The notes below the pieces were generated by a model. It did not search any database, was not told the origin of the DNA, and saw only the letters and a list, made by a program, of their open reading frames with translations. From the NCBI GenBank assembly GCA_028023455.1, contig JAQFVV010006220.1, positions 10,561,916 to 10,625,915 of the forward strand: 64,000 nucleotides of DNA, written 5' to 3'. The position numbers and the translations under genes are program-made. The stretch's first letter is position 1. Each line of letters begins with the position of its first letter. The DNA is from Epiperipatus broadwayi. Lineage: Eukaryota; Onychophora; Udeonychophora; Euonychophora; Peripatidae. Of this stretch, positions 47,890 to 60,499 are shown in pieces.

Positions 47890-50555
47890 AATCATTTATT
47901 AAACTAACCACTGTCATATCATTCCTAGTCCAGCCATAAACTTCAAATTTAGTTAAGGATTAATATGTAAAAATTCCATATTTAGAAATGATATTGTTGT
48001 TATAGTAAAAGAGAAAAAAAACAATTCGTTCATTAAAAATAGATATTTAAAAATTTGAAATGTATTTTTCAGAGGCGGAGAATATCGTCTCATTAATTTT
48101 ATCTCCTTTTTCTTAATTACATAAAAATAAAACAAGACCATTATTCCCTGCTCGAGTATTCTTATGTATATTAATTAAAATTAAAGAACACATTATTAAT
48201 ATATACTAGTTGTAAACATATATATTCATTTCTATAAGATATATTTTATTTAATATAAAGACAAGTTACACACATATAGTTTATCTATGCTTTAAAAAAA
48301 GATGTACGCACGCGTATTTGTTAGAGAAAACTGAACACACGCATATAATCTGTCTATTCAACTATTACGATTTTCCATGAGATTGAAATAAGATATTTTA
48401 TTTTTGTTGCAGTAGTGAAATATATAATAATTCTATATTTTATTAGTTTTTTGTTTTGGATTTATATGTCTATTCAAACTGATAGAGTAGATATATGTAT
48501 ATAACTAAAATTTAGGATTGATTAAAAATACGTGACTTTTATTATTTTACTTTTATATTATACATAAGTACTGTGTGTGCTTATATATATAAGCTAGAAG
48601 TTAATTTTTCACAATCGGAGGATATATTATTTAAGAAAATTGTTACAAAATAATGTAATAATAAACTAATAACATAATCAATTTATGATAGTGGCATAAA
48701 TCATGCTACGAAATTGGCAGCTATGTCTTGGGGTCTAAATATTCTATTTCCTCGTGACCTCAGCTTATTTTCAGGGAAGCATTTCAACATAGATATAAAA
48801 AAAACATTAATGTTTTTGTCCTAAAAATCCACTGCTGGATGATGACCGGTAGTGCATGGGATTACTGTCAGTGTAGGTTTTGTAGAAAAATAAATATCTT
48901 TCTTTAGGTTTTTATCTTATTCAGTTTAGTTTTTTTTTTTTTCAACGATTTGTAACCTCTTTACTGACTTTTCTTATATAGATCCTGTTTTTTTGGTTTG
49001 ATTCATCAGTGTTATGAATTCGCGTTCCAGTTTTTAAATGACTAGAGTCTGACCTTTTATTTAAAACTAAAGAATGAAGGCATTTACGATTAACCAAAGA
49101 AAAAAAAACCTATATTAATAATGAGTTTAAAACAGGGATAAAACAAATTAATGGCTTGATTAATTAAAGTTATAATTATGATCTGAGTGAGTGAAAATGC
49201 ATTAAGATAAACCGTATAAAGTAATGCGGAAAAAGGGTAGTTGCTTTAAATGTAAACTATATTTGTAATTGATACTTAAACCAACATAAATTGCACATCC
49301 ACCCAACCTCCTTTTTTGTATATTTAAAATAAATAAACACTTATCTTGTATATATATAAAAAAAACAAATATAAAAAAGTGTCAAATTTTCCTCCAGTTA
49401 TTGAACTAATGTTTTTATTATTATTAAAATTAACTACAAAGCTTAGTAACTGATTTATTAAACTGAAAATTATTTAATTTATGCTTCTCTAAGTATCTCT
49501 CGCAGTTCTTTAATTTACTTTCACATAATATGCAATATATTTTTCAGTTCAGGAAGTATCTAGTGATCCTACTTTTTATTTGCCAATCACTCTTTAATAC
49601 TGGCGAGGTAAAAAATACAATGTTATTTAAGATTATTTCAAGTTGTTGAAACGCGCTAGTGATTTCTTTATTAGAGGCTTGTAAAGGCAAATTGATTATT
49701 ACTACTGTATTTTTTTCCGGCTTAAAATCTAAAATCATGTAGTAGGGATAATAGATTTGAAATTATGAAATGCAAGTTCAATGACTACATTAAATAGAAA
49801 AGAAAAAAATCTAGTCCTAAAACTAGACAGACGACTTCCTGCTATCTAGTTTGAGATAGGAGAGAGAAAGAGATGGTTAATAAAAATAATAATAATAGAC
49901 AAACAAGAAAATTATTAGTGAGGCTATACATTTATGATTTAGCTTTTAATCTGCGCGAGCAAATTATAATAACAGTTTTTAAAAGATAATTACGGTATTA
50001 CAGCTTTACAATGTACACCAGATTAAAGAAAGCAAAGATTTGATAACTGCTCGGAAGTAAATAACTTTAGGATCTTATAACTCAAGATAAAATGTGTGTA
50101 CATTTCTTTAGCATAAAAAAAAGTTTTAAAATAAAATATAAATCGTTCATTGAGCGACGCAGACTATTTTCAGCATTTACTACTTCACACCGCAAGCAGA
50201 GAAGACAGTCTCAGATTCCTGCATATTAATAATATCTGGTTAACTGATCTGTTATCAGATGCTTAACGTCAAAACTATTTCATCGTTTTTTTCTATCACT
50301 TTTCTTTTCTTTTTATATCACAACTTTATATATACAGTATATTGTTAATTTAAGGACTAATGAAAATTTAAAACATAGCTAAAAAAAAGTGTCAAGCCTC
50401 TATCATGCCAATATCATGTGGTCTTATTTGATCGTGAGACCTTATTATCTAATTTCTCAATTTATCTTCGGATTAAAAACTTAGCATATATTTTTATACT
50501 CAATGCTTTAAAATTTTTGTAGGAAGACAAAAACTGCAATATTCAGGATATTATT
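47890..50555. other. AT-rich sequence with no identified gene
   Basis: No coding or repeat feature supported. At 48700-48870 the composition is slightly higher in GC (GGATGATGACCGGTAGTGC), unidentified. Confidence 0.4.
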
Positions 50556-50560
50556 TTTTA

Positions 50561-50785
50561 AGCCAATAAACATCACATGATCACCATTTCTTGTGCTTGC
50601 TTATAACTGTTATTAAAACAGGCAAAACTCTTTATAGGCACTGACGAAGGCCACAAGCCAGAAACTAGTCTGGGAATATTGGATGAGTAGGCACTAGATG
50701 GGGATTTTATGCACCATCCATTGATTTCTCTGTCTTGCACTGAGTGGCAATATGTATAGAGAATTTTGCCTGTTTTGATACTATC
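50561..50785 (+). mobile_element. short hammerhead-bearing repeat (retrozyme-like), copy 2
   Basis: The forward part 50637-50785 aligns with 6972-7125. The first 72 bp (50561-50632) are the inverted copy of the tail seen at 7109-7180, so this insertion is partly head to head, with tail sequence at both ends (inverted TATTAAAACAGGCAAAACTCT and AGAGAATTTTGCCTGTTTTG). Non-coding. Confidence 0.5.
50636..50682 (+). ncRNA. hammerhead ribozyme motif, copy 2
   Basis: CTGACGA (50641-50647), A, stem II GGC/GCC (50649-50651 with 50657-50659) around CACAA, A, GAAAC (50661-50665), TA, GTC (50668-50670). Compared with copy 1, stem II changed AGC/GCT to GGC/GCC, keeping pairing. The core has C at the variable seventh position, which hammerheads tolerate. 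Stem I pairs only two bases. Confidence 0.6.
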
Positions 50786-50789
50786 TTTT

Positions 50790-51695
50790 CCTATAATGTA
50801 AGACACAATAGAAAATATTTGACCAATAAGGAGAATAACCCATATGATGGAAAGGATTGTCACTGGTGTACTTAAATTTCAAATTTGTCTTTTGAAGCTC
50901 ATGTTATTTCGATTTTCTTTTTAATCACAAATACTATATAAAACTTTCATGCACTATTTATAATATTTTTAAATTTATCAACATTACCTATGATAAAAAA
51001 AAACTAACCAATCTCCAAATTTTAGCTCTAAAAGCAATCAGTATTAATAAATATTTAAATAAAAGTAATATAGCTATGCTGATGTATTGCTGATCACTTC
51101 TAAATATGAGAAGGACAAAGATAAAATATGTTATACTGAAACTGCTCAATTTTTATTATCAATAAGACATGTTTAGAAGTTTATAAAATATTGTAGATGG
51201 TGTATGAAAATTTAATATCATTTTGAATAATTCCATATTTACAATGCTGATAAATTGTGATAAAAAAAATTAAACTTAATATGTGGTAAATTGTGAGTTC
51301 ACGGAACCTCTCCAAGATTAAAGAGCAACCTATTCATAAGCAATATTGAGCTGTAAAATGTACTTTTTAAATTTTGTATAGATAACAATGAATATTTTTA
51401 TCTATAGGTATTTATAGATCCCACATATATTATAATCATTCTCCTTATTATCATTTCAACAGTAAATTAACAGATCTTCTGTAGCTTATGTTGCAAGTAG
51501 CATGCACTGATGTGTGAATACTGTTTCTACTTGGAAATCCAAACTTCACTTTTGATTGCTTTATAATACATACAGTAAAAAGAGAAATTTCATATCAAAG
51601 CAATTAGCAAGACCTCTAGCTGTATTATGATGAATATCACTGGGCAACAAATATATAGATTTGGAAATCATGGAATATCTCAAATACCAATTTTT
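50790..51695. other. AT-rich sequence with no identified gene
   Basis: No feature recognised. Confidence 0.4.
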
Positions 51696-51699
51696 TCTA

Positions 51700-52980
51700 C
51701 AACTAGAAAGCATAATAAAATTAATTCAACTAAACAATAAGAATATATCAAGATTAAAAATAGAAATTCTTTGTAAATTATTTATGCAATATAACATGAA
51801 TATAATTGTACTTCAGGAGACAAATTATCTTTACATTGAATCTATTGAACATTTAATCATGATATGACTATCTTCATTTAAAATGATCTAATAAAATAAA
51901 CAACTTCCATATAATTCCAACAAATGCATTAATTCGGATTAGTAATCACCACTCAAATATGTAATCTTTTATTTTTTATGTATGCAATATTTACAAATAT
52001 CCTGTACAAACTGTTCTTTTACAGTAGTCTTTGGGAAAATACAACCAAGAATTTTTAGAATGAATGGCTTTAAATAGCATGTACTTATTTTACAATTCTA
52101 AACAAAGAAATCTATTCAGACAGACAAGGAACAAAGACAACTTCTACTTTGTTTTGTTTCATTAAAAATAAATCATTGCTGCTTACTGATATATTAATAT
52201 TGAATCCTCTTTCCCCCAATAACTATATAAATCAATTTTTACTGTTCTTGAAATTTCCATTTCTATAATTGAAAGATATAAAGTTCTGAGATAAAAAAAA
52301 CTAATTGAAGTTAATATTATTAGCATCATGAAAGAAATGTTACATTTATCAAATTCATTTCCTCAGCTGTAAAAACATCGAATTCTCTAGGATATTAAAC
52401 ACAATTTACTTCTGGTGGCAGTGCTATTTATAGCATATACTCATCTATTAATAATTTAGAAATTATTGAAAAATATAAAATCTCTTGATGATATTAGGAA
52501 AAAAAAGAAGAACCATGAAAAACATAAGATCTAATTCAAAGATCTGGTCAAATTTACATATATTTCAGACTTCTCAACTCATGATTATCAAAACCAGAAA
52601 AAGAATCATTAGAGAAGAAATAGATGCTTTATTTTTCAGATCTTATTCTAATCTCAATTTAATGAAAATAGAAAATATTTATCATAATTTAACAATCATT
52701 AAAAAATAAAAATTACCATTAATTTAAGATATAGTTTCATCACTTATTCAAGATATAGTTGCACTATCTAAATTGTGCCTCAAATCAAGTATGCTTTCCT
52801 GGAAGCTCAATGAAAAATTCCTTCAAGCAATTCAAAAATTAGAATGTAAGAAATTGACCTTTTATGATGGCACAAATAATTTTTTTTCTCCAGATTTGAC
52901 AATAAACCCAATTGAATTTGATGTTTTCAGATATTACTGGAATTTTCTAGTCATATCCATTTTTACTCCCATTGATTAAA
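51700..52980 (+). pseudogene. L1-like LINE remnant (endonuclease start and inter-domain)
   Basis: The frame at 51661-51867 holds LNNKNISRLKIEILCKLF and NMNIIVLQETN (about 51790-51825), matching the start of L1/Tx1 APE endonucleases (LN..GL....KR..L...L.....DI..LQETH) with the catalytic Glu. Weak helical remnants follow at 52485-52709, and MLSWKLNEKFLQAI at 52791-52832 resembles the W+LN..LL segment between endonuclease and RT. Distances fit a continuous but badly decayed ORF2. Stops throughout. Confidence 0.4.
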
Positions 52981-52984
52981 TCAA

Positions 52985-53830
52985 TGCTTCTTGGTTGGTG
53001 AGCCATTAAGGATGATGTTTTTGGTAAACATTTTTATTAAATTTGATTTTATCAATATATACATTTCATCTATTAATAAAACTTATAAAAGTATTTTTAT
53101 CATGTTAATTAATGTTGAATAGTATGGGGAAATAGAGAAGAAAAAAATATCTTTCTTTCAGTCATTAACAGTTAATTAAACTTCAGTAATTATGAAATTA
53201 TTAATCACAGAACATTTATTAGTTTAAATTCCATTAGTAGAAATATGATATTTTTATTTTTTTTAAATATACGAGTTCTTCTTTTATATAAGTGATTTGT
53301 TCTGTGACTTCTTGCATAAGTTGCTCAAAGTCAGATTTTCCATCAGATGCATATTTTCCATAAGCCACACAACAGAATACAAAAAGATTTCTTAACAAAT
53401 GAAAATATGCTCCACAAGATATCACAAAATGTATTCACTTGAACATTACATTTTTCATTTTTTTTTTGCATTTTATATATAATAGGAATTGTAGACATAA
53501 TTGTAAATTTACAAAAATCAGGTTAACTTAGGTAGAAATCTACCTGTGTAATAATGTATTACTTATATAATATTTGATGCATTCATAATTTAAAAAAACA
53601 CATAAATTGCATAAGTGATCATTTAAAGTAGCAACCCCATAATCAAAACATAACATAACTTTCAAGGTGTTCCATGCAGTCTTAAAATCTTATGGTTCCT
53701 AAGTCATTTCTCAGAAAGTAAGGTAAAAAAAGAAATTAGTTTGATTTCTTTGATAAAAACAGATTTGCCAATTTTCCCTCAGTGCTGAAATATTATGACC
53801 TTCTGAGCAACAAATCATATGGTCAATTTT
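52985..53830. other. AT-rich sequence, possibly decayed LINE interior
   Basis: If 51.7-53.0 and 53.8-54.1 kb belong to one element, this interval would replace the RT core, but I see no RT motif in it. Confidence 0.25.
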
Positions 53831-53834
53831 TAAG

Positions 53835-54080
53835 GACTGATCGAGCAATACTTGTTGTATTATGCTTTTGACATGACTTTGAATTGCATGAAATTATATA
53901 GTAGATTTTACTTAAAATATTTTAATATGCTTAATATATCCAAATCTAAATTATTGTATTTTATTATTTTATTTATTGATTTTATTGAAAGAATTAACAG
54001 ACTGATCTGGAATTGGACTAGAAATATTGTTAGAAGAGATGATGGGGGGGGGGGGTTTTTTTATTTAAAAAGTAAATAAA
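53835..54080 (+). pseudogene. possible LINE C-terminal remnant
   Basis: INRLIWNWTRNIVRR then GGGGFFYLKSK resembles the L1-type 'IN.L...F.W......GGLGLP.L' segment. It contains a 13-base G run (54045-54057), so the glycines may be an artefact of slippage. Confidence 0.25.
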
Positions 54081-54084
54081 AAGT

Positions 54085-55580
54085 TATAAAAAACTAGAAG
54101 TACACCATATTTAGGGGGAAGGATAAAAAAAAAAAATTTTGTTGTGTGGTGGGGAGAAGAAAATACTAAAAATCATATAAACTGGATGAAATTTGGAGAG
54201 GTTTTAATTATGTAAATGGATTGATAATATTTAAAAATAATGATGATGATTTTAATATTTGTGTGTCTGTATAGCATCTCCAAAGACAATAACAGTTAAA
54301 CATTAAAAAATTATAAATATTTCTGAATGTATAATTCAAAAACCTGCAAAAATAATAGTAGTAAGACTTTTAGATGCAAGGAAGAATTATACAATACTAC
54401 TGTCAGTCTCATCATATGTGTTTTAATGCAGTGGTAGATTAGTGGATATAAGAACTAAATATCCATGCATTATATGCCATGTTTAGTGTACTAATAGTAT
54501 ATATCTCCTAAGAAACAAATCACTTCACTATTTTTTTATTATTAATGACATATATACATATCAAAATGGCATTTTATTTTAAATATTTCTGATTTATAAT
54601 GTTTCATCTAGTTATTTTATATTTATTCAATGTATTGAAGTTTGCAAAAAAAGGACCGAGTACTAGCCATGCATATAAGGTAATCTCCATGACTAAGTTT
54701 TCATACATGGCCTTTATGTGCATCATTTTTTAATTACATATTCTAGAATGTATAAAAGTCATGTATGTGAATAAATGATAAGTATTGTATTTAATAATAA
54801 TAATTGTAAAAAATTAAATTTTTATTAGGATTCTATGGTTAAAATAAAATTGGAATTTTTAAAATAATGTTGCTTATGGGAACCAATTGGAAATTCTTAA
54901 AACATCTGCTTTACACAAAAGGACGGAATCTTCATTATTTCTTTATTGTCATTTAGTTAGAAGTCAATGAAAAATGTAGTGATTGTTTACATTGAGAATA
55001 CAGATTGTGGGGTAAAATACCAGAATGCCTTACCCTGTAGTAGTGTGGTGACTATGAAACAAAGGAATGCTTTAGGAATTAACTTTGATTCTGCTAGTTT
55101 ATTAATTACTGTCTGAAGTTAAAAAAATGTGTCACTCACTATAAGGAAAAATTGTCCTCTATATCACATGGAAATATTCTTTTATGAATTGATTTGTAAA
55201 TCGATGTAATTTCAAGGTTTTTAATAACAGGCAAAACTACATGAGATTAGTGTACCATTAAAATAAACCACAAGGAGTTAAAATGTTAATATGGCTTGAA
55301 AACATTTAAAATAATGACTTTAATGGCCATATACCTATATTCACTGAAACAAAAATATATTTAAATTCATGGACAGAAATATATATCTACAATCATGGAA
55401 ACAGAAATATATACTTATGTTCATGGAGACATAATAGATAATTGAATGAACTTAATATAGATTGGTTTTTGAACTATTAATAATCAGCAAAAAAATTTTC
55501 TATCATGCATGCTCTTCATGCAATCTTAAATGTAAATATGTAAATACATTTTTTATACTATACTTATTCTTGTTGTCAAT
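54085..55580. other. AT-rich sequence with no identified gene
   Basis: No feature recognised. Confidence 0.4.
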
Positions 55581-55870
55581 TAAAGTTGTTGTTGTTATTA
55601 TTATTATGATGATGATGATGATGTTTCAAAGCAAAAATTTATTGAATCTAAAAAGTTACAGAGTCACATCTAGTACTATATTGATTTGTCACAAATGCAA
55701 AACAAATTACAACAACTTTCAGTATATAAGTCTTTATCATTTCTTCATATTTTCTTTCTTGTTTTTAAATTTGGTCCTCTATTTAGATCAGTTTATGCTT
55801 GCATCTCTTTGAAGTTGGAAAAAATGCTGATGTTGAAAATGTCATCATCTATCATATTGGACTTTATATT

Positions 55871-56695
55871 TTATAGACTGGATCTTTGTTTCAAGTGTGA
55901 CCATGTTGCTGCAAACACATCTGGTTGAGCTAGGATGCTGTCTCTTTTTCTGAACAGTTCTAGTTTTATTGAAAATGTTGCTGGGTGGTGTCGAGGGTTA
56001 TTAGCAAGTGCAAAAGTGCATCTGGTACAACAGTAGGCATAAAGGCTATATGTTGCTGCATGCATAGCAGGGATGTTGCCTTTTTTAAATTTATTTATTA
56101 TTTCATCAATTGAAATGATAGCCTTTCTGTATGTGGTAAACATTGTGTGATGTATTGTTTCTAGGGCACTGCAGGAATGAAGAAAATGATCTTGTGTCTC
56201 TTCTTCTCTATGACATAGCCCACACATGGGGTCTATATTTGTATAGAATCTACGAAATCTAAGGAAATGTGTTGTGGGTAGAGCATTAAGATTAAGCTTA
56301 AGTAGAAAATCAAATAATTTTGGTTCTAATGACCATTTTCTGAATTGTTGCAGTAGTTGCCTGTTGTCTATCCCAAGAACTGATGGATGTAGATTAGGTG
56401 TCTGGTTTGGGTATAGTATATTATAAATGTCCCAGTATGTATACTTGTTGTCATTATTGAGTGATATTTTGTTGTATATTGGCTTGAGTTCTTCAATCAG
56501 TGTGGATAGATATCCATATGAAGGGGGTGCTCTGTCTGTGGGTATTATACTGATTACATACTCTAGGTCTGGAAACCTTTTTATGGTTGCTGTTTTTAGA
56601 TTTACTGATTTCTGTGTGTAAAAAACATTGATTGTATGGAGTCCAAGTCCATTGCTATGTGGTGGTCTGCTCAGATTTTTTAAAGAGATTGCCAC
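55871..56695 (-). pseudogene. LINE ORF2 C-terminal domain
   Basis: 274 codons open. NGLGLHTINVFYTQKSVNLK (residues 15-34) is the post-RT 'GGLGL.....R..AL' segment. FRKWSLEPKLFDFLLKLNLN (about 118-137) is the helical part. MCGLCHREEETQDHFLHSCS (about 157-176) is the zinc-binding motif C-x2-C-x8-H-x4-C, fully conserved. The remainder is a basic C-terminal extension. This is the best preserved block of the element. Confidence 0.75.
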
Positions 56696-57022
56696 TGTCT
56701 TTCTCTTCCATATTAGTTTGTTACAGATTGATGAGATTTTAGATATGAATGTTTTTGTAAATTTGATTATAGATGTGTAGTAGGTAATTTTTGTAATTAT
56801 AAGTTGATTAAATAGTGCTACCTTTGCATATATTGACAGGTATGACTTTTCAAGTGAGGCTGTGATTTTTCAGCATCTTTTTTTAATTTATTTTGAATTT
56901 TTTGCCTCATTCCATTGGTTCCAAGGTAGAATGGGAAACGAAGGAAAGCAGTTGGTTTACCATTAAACATCTTTGTACAGTGCTTGCCTGTGTATATTGA
57001 CCATGCAGCAGTTTTATTTGTG

Positions 57023-57727
57023 TTAAATTTTTAAATTAAAATTTGAGGTATAATTCTTGATTATATCTTGTAATATGGGGAGGTTCTTTTTAGAGGATAG
57101 GAAAATGGTTACATCATTCATATAGGATATGCATGATATATTTAAAGCAATGTTTGGGATTTGAATGCCTTTTATTTTTTTCTGTATCTCTATTAATAGA
57201 GGATTTATATATATTGTAAATAGCAAGGCACTGAGGGGGGGTTCCTTGTGGGATGGATTGACTCGGTCTGAAGGCTGATGAATTTTTCCCATTCAATGTG
57301 GTGTGAATTTCATGGCTGAGTAGCAGATTGGCTATTATATATAGTAGGGATGGAGGTATTGTTGTTTTTTTCAGCACATCTAATAATTTGGCTATAGGCA
57401 CTGAGTCCAATGCTGCCTCAATGTCTATTTGAACTATAATTGGTGCATATTTCTTTCTTTTTTACTACTTCGATTATTGTTTTGTACATTAAGGCACCCT
57501 GACCAATGGATGATCCTTTTTTGGCATATTGTGCTGATGATAACACAGATAGTATGTGTTGTTCTATTTTCTTCTTTATTACTCTTTCAAGAATTTTTAT
57601 TCCTAAAGGTCCCATTGAAATTGGTCGTAGATTAGATAAAGATGATATTGCTGTTGGTTTTTTGTTAAATGGAACTATTGCAATTGGGTATAGACTTTGT
57701 ATGTTGCAAATTTTTTGGGATATGTAA
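57023..57727 (-). pseudogene. LINE reverse transcriptase core
   Basis: Minus strand: LSNLRPISMGPLGIKILERV (57655-57580) is the N-terminal RT motif (..YRPISLL...K..E++). SSAQYAKKGSSIGQGA follows, where QYGF..GRS is usual. EAALDSVPIAKLL (57420-57380) is motif A, with the KAFD segment as AALDS. SIPQGTPP, then after a frameshift LSALLFTIYINPL (57262-57200), is motif B. SYMNDVTIFLSS (57125-57090) is motif C, YMND where YADD is expected. NKTAAW lies further on (about 57020). Frame changes at 57418 and about 57260. Confidence 0.7.
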
Positions 57728-57731
57728 TTGG

Positions 57732-58348
57732 CTAGATCACACAGGTATTTGGCTGTGAAGTGACTAAATGTTTGAACACAAATTTAGGAATTCCTTGTGG
57801 TCCTGGGTGACATGTGTTTGTTATTGTTGCAAGTTGAAATACAATGTCTGTTGTTTTTATTGGTGTGTCTGTTTCAGGGTCTCCAAATATGTCTTCATTT
57901 GGTATGTACACTCTTTGTTTTTGCAGGTTTTTTTTAAAATGTTGATATATTGGGTTTATCATGTTATGTTCAGCTGTTATAGAGCCATCTATTTCAAGTG
58001 CCATAGGAACTCTGACTGTGGATGGGTATCCCAGTGCCCACCGTATGTATGCTCTGGTCCAAGTGTGTTGTTGTGTAAGGTATATTTTTTTCTTTTAATT
58101 GCTACATATTGCTTTAGTGTGTTGCATGTATTGTTGTACATTTCTGTAAGTTTTTTAATTTGTGTTTGATTATCTGTAGTTGGTCTGGAAATGGTTATTC
58201 TTTTATGTAGTTCATCTGCCAAAGCTAATAATCTGGTAGGGGGTGTTGAATTGAAAGTAATATGATTGATGTTGAAAGAAAGTATATTGGTGAATGCTAT
58301 ATACTTTTGTACTGGATCGAATGACATGTTTTGAAGTTTTTGGAGCAT
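57732..58348 (-). pseudogene. LINE linker between endonuclease and RT
   Basis: Two overlapping frames. 58348-57989 carries a helical, basic stretch (ADELHKRITISRPTTD, YVAIKRKKYTLHNN). 58004-57732 carries HPGPQGIPKFVFKHL (about 57805-57765), the 'GPDGIP...LK' element that opens the RT domain in LINEs. Confidence 0.65.
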
Positions 58349-58399
58349 TATATATGTTTTTAAATATAGGAATTCAGTTATTTGTGGTTGAAGAAGTAT

Positions 58400-59104
58400 T
58401 CACATAGTCTTTTGAAGGGCTATTGTTGTATTCTGTATTTTTGTTAGATCGAGGGTGATGAACTGGGCAGCATGATCTGAGATTATAGATGGACAGAGTT
58501 CAAGATTAAAATAATGATATAACATTGGTGAGTAGAAACACAAATCAATAAGTGATTTATATCTATTGTTATTAAAAGATATTGAGTTTGATGGGAGAAA
58601 ACCTTCAGCACTCATAAGTGGGATTGTTATTTGATGGATCCATTTGGTGACAAAAGTTTGGTAGGTCATGTTGAAATCTGCCAGGAGTATTATGGGATTT
58701 GGTGTTGCTGTAAGCATTGAATTTATTGTTGCTATTATTCTGGAGATAATGACAGGGCCTGGTGGTATATAGACAAATACTAGGTTAAGTGTGATATTTT
58801 TATGATGGAGTGTTATTATGATAAGATTAGAGTCAATATATATAATTTTAAAAGAATCAAAAGGGCAGTTGTGGGATATAATTATACCTGTCCCACCTGA
58901 TGGTGATAATGATTGTCTTGAGCATGCACAAAACCCTTGGCTGACTAAATATTTTGAAGGATCAATTTGAGAGCTGCTGTATATTTTTGTTTCCAATAGC
59001 CCTAGTATGTGTGGTTGTGTTGTATGTAACCATTTTTTGAGTTCAGAAAGTTTTTTGATGGCATTTAAGCCTCTAATGTTGATTGATCCAATTTTTATCT
59101 TCAT
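58400..59104 (-). pseudogene. LINE APE endonuclease
   Basis: 234 codons open from Met 59104. KIGSINIRGLNAIKKLSELK (residues 4-23) is the N-terminal strand with the catalytic Asn. PHILGLLETK (about 31-40) holds the catalytic Glu. GGTGIIIS (about 70-77) and FVYIPPG (about 108-114) are the next conserved strands. IILLADFNMT (about 137-146) matches LGDFN with G changed to A; the Asp and Asn remain. ISDHAAQFI (about 212-220) is the terminal SDH motif. All catalytic residues are visible. The frame stops at 58400, where ORF2 should continue. It nicks target DNA to prime insertion. Confidence 0.8.
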
Positions 59105-59327
59105 GTTTCAGGATAATTTTATAACAGGGTATTGATTTTTTTTATTTTAATTTTTTAATTCTAAATTTTTGTTTATATAGCAGTAGATGGATGCTGATAC
59201 ATATTTAAGACTTGGTGGGGTTTATTATCAGTTTTTCTTTCATTTAATATTGGTTCAGACTCTATACAGGAAACAGGAAATTTGTGATGAAATTGAACAA
59301 TTGTCCATTTGTTGTTGGCTTAAATCC

Positions 59328-59796
<469 letters not shown>

Positions 59797-59947
59797 AATT
59801 TTGTTGCTTGTTTATTTCTCATCTGAATTCTGAGTAGAATATTTATTTTGTCATTTAATAATAGTATTAATGTAGAAAGGGTAATGTTCAGGAAACATGA
59901 CTGAATCTGCATAAGACTTTTTTTTTCATGTTTGTTCAATCTGGTCA

Positions 59948-60134
59948 TGATCCATGACTATATAAATTAGTCAATTAAAATTAAAATTTATATAGTCTCT
60001 CCACCATATTTGTGATCACCCATTAGATATTTATAATTCCCCTAGACTAAAATTTAATTTGTAAATATTGTTTTTTTAATTATATTTGTTATTTTGATAA
60101 ATTGCCATTTGTTAAAAGTATAATTATCATTACA
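59948..60134 (+). repeat. LTR end (5' LTR, approximate)
   Basis: Sequence from about TGATCC (59948), with a TATATAAA-like box at 59960-59967, to TTACA (60130-60134) immediately before the primer site. The TG...CA borders fit an LTR, but no second LTR is visible in the window and the start is a guess. Confidence 0.35.
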
Positions 60135-60136
60135 TT

Positions 60137-60155
60137 TGGGGGCCTGGTCTGGGAT
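60137..60155 (+). other. tRNA-Pro-like primer-binding site
   Basis: TGGGGGCCTGGTCTGGGAT, close to the 18-base site complementary to the 3' end of tRNA-Pro used by many LTR elements (one extra base and two or three differences). It lies two bases after a CA that could end an LTR and 350 bp upstream of a Gag-like remnant. Confidence 0.5.
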
Positions 60156-60159
60156 TATC

Positions 60160-60495
60160 TCAATCAAAACAAACAGGGATCAAATCCAGTTTTGTTTAAA
60201 AAAATTTTATTAGTATTCAAAAAAAATAAATTAGTCATTGAAATATGGAATATAAATACTTGATCAGATGAGAAATATAATTTATTTTGTTATAAACAAA
60301 ATAATAAATCAATCAATAAACTCATAAGTGTTTTTAAACAGTGGTAGCAATAGAAATTGGTTGATAGAGATAATAGTAGACAAATAAAATTAGGCATTAA
60401 AACTAAAATACATTGCAGTAATAGAAATACTTCATGATGGAAAGAGTGGTATGTTTTAAATCATTGTGAAAAAGATGGAAGATAAGTTTATTATA
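60160..60495. other. leader between primer site and Gag remnant
   Basis: AT-rich, no intact frame. One piece reads SGSNRNWLIEIIVDK. Confidence 0.25.
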
Positions 60496-60499
60496 ATTT

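Noticed and set aside
54045-54062. G13-T7 run
   Set aside because: Homopolymer, possibly an assembly or sequencing error; no quadruplex pattern of separate G runs.
57768-58169. 133-codon plus-strand frame rich in Cys and Val
   Set aside because: Antisense to the LINE linker, which has recognisable RT-domain sequence on the minus strand.
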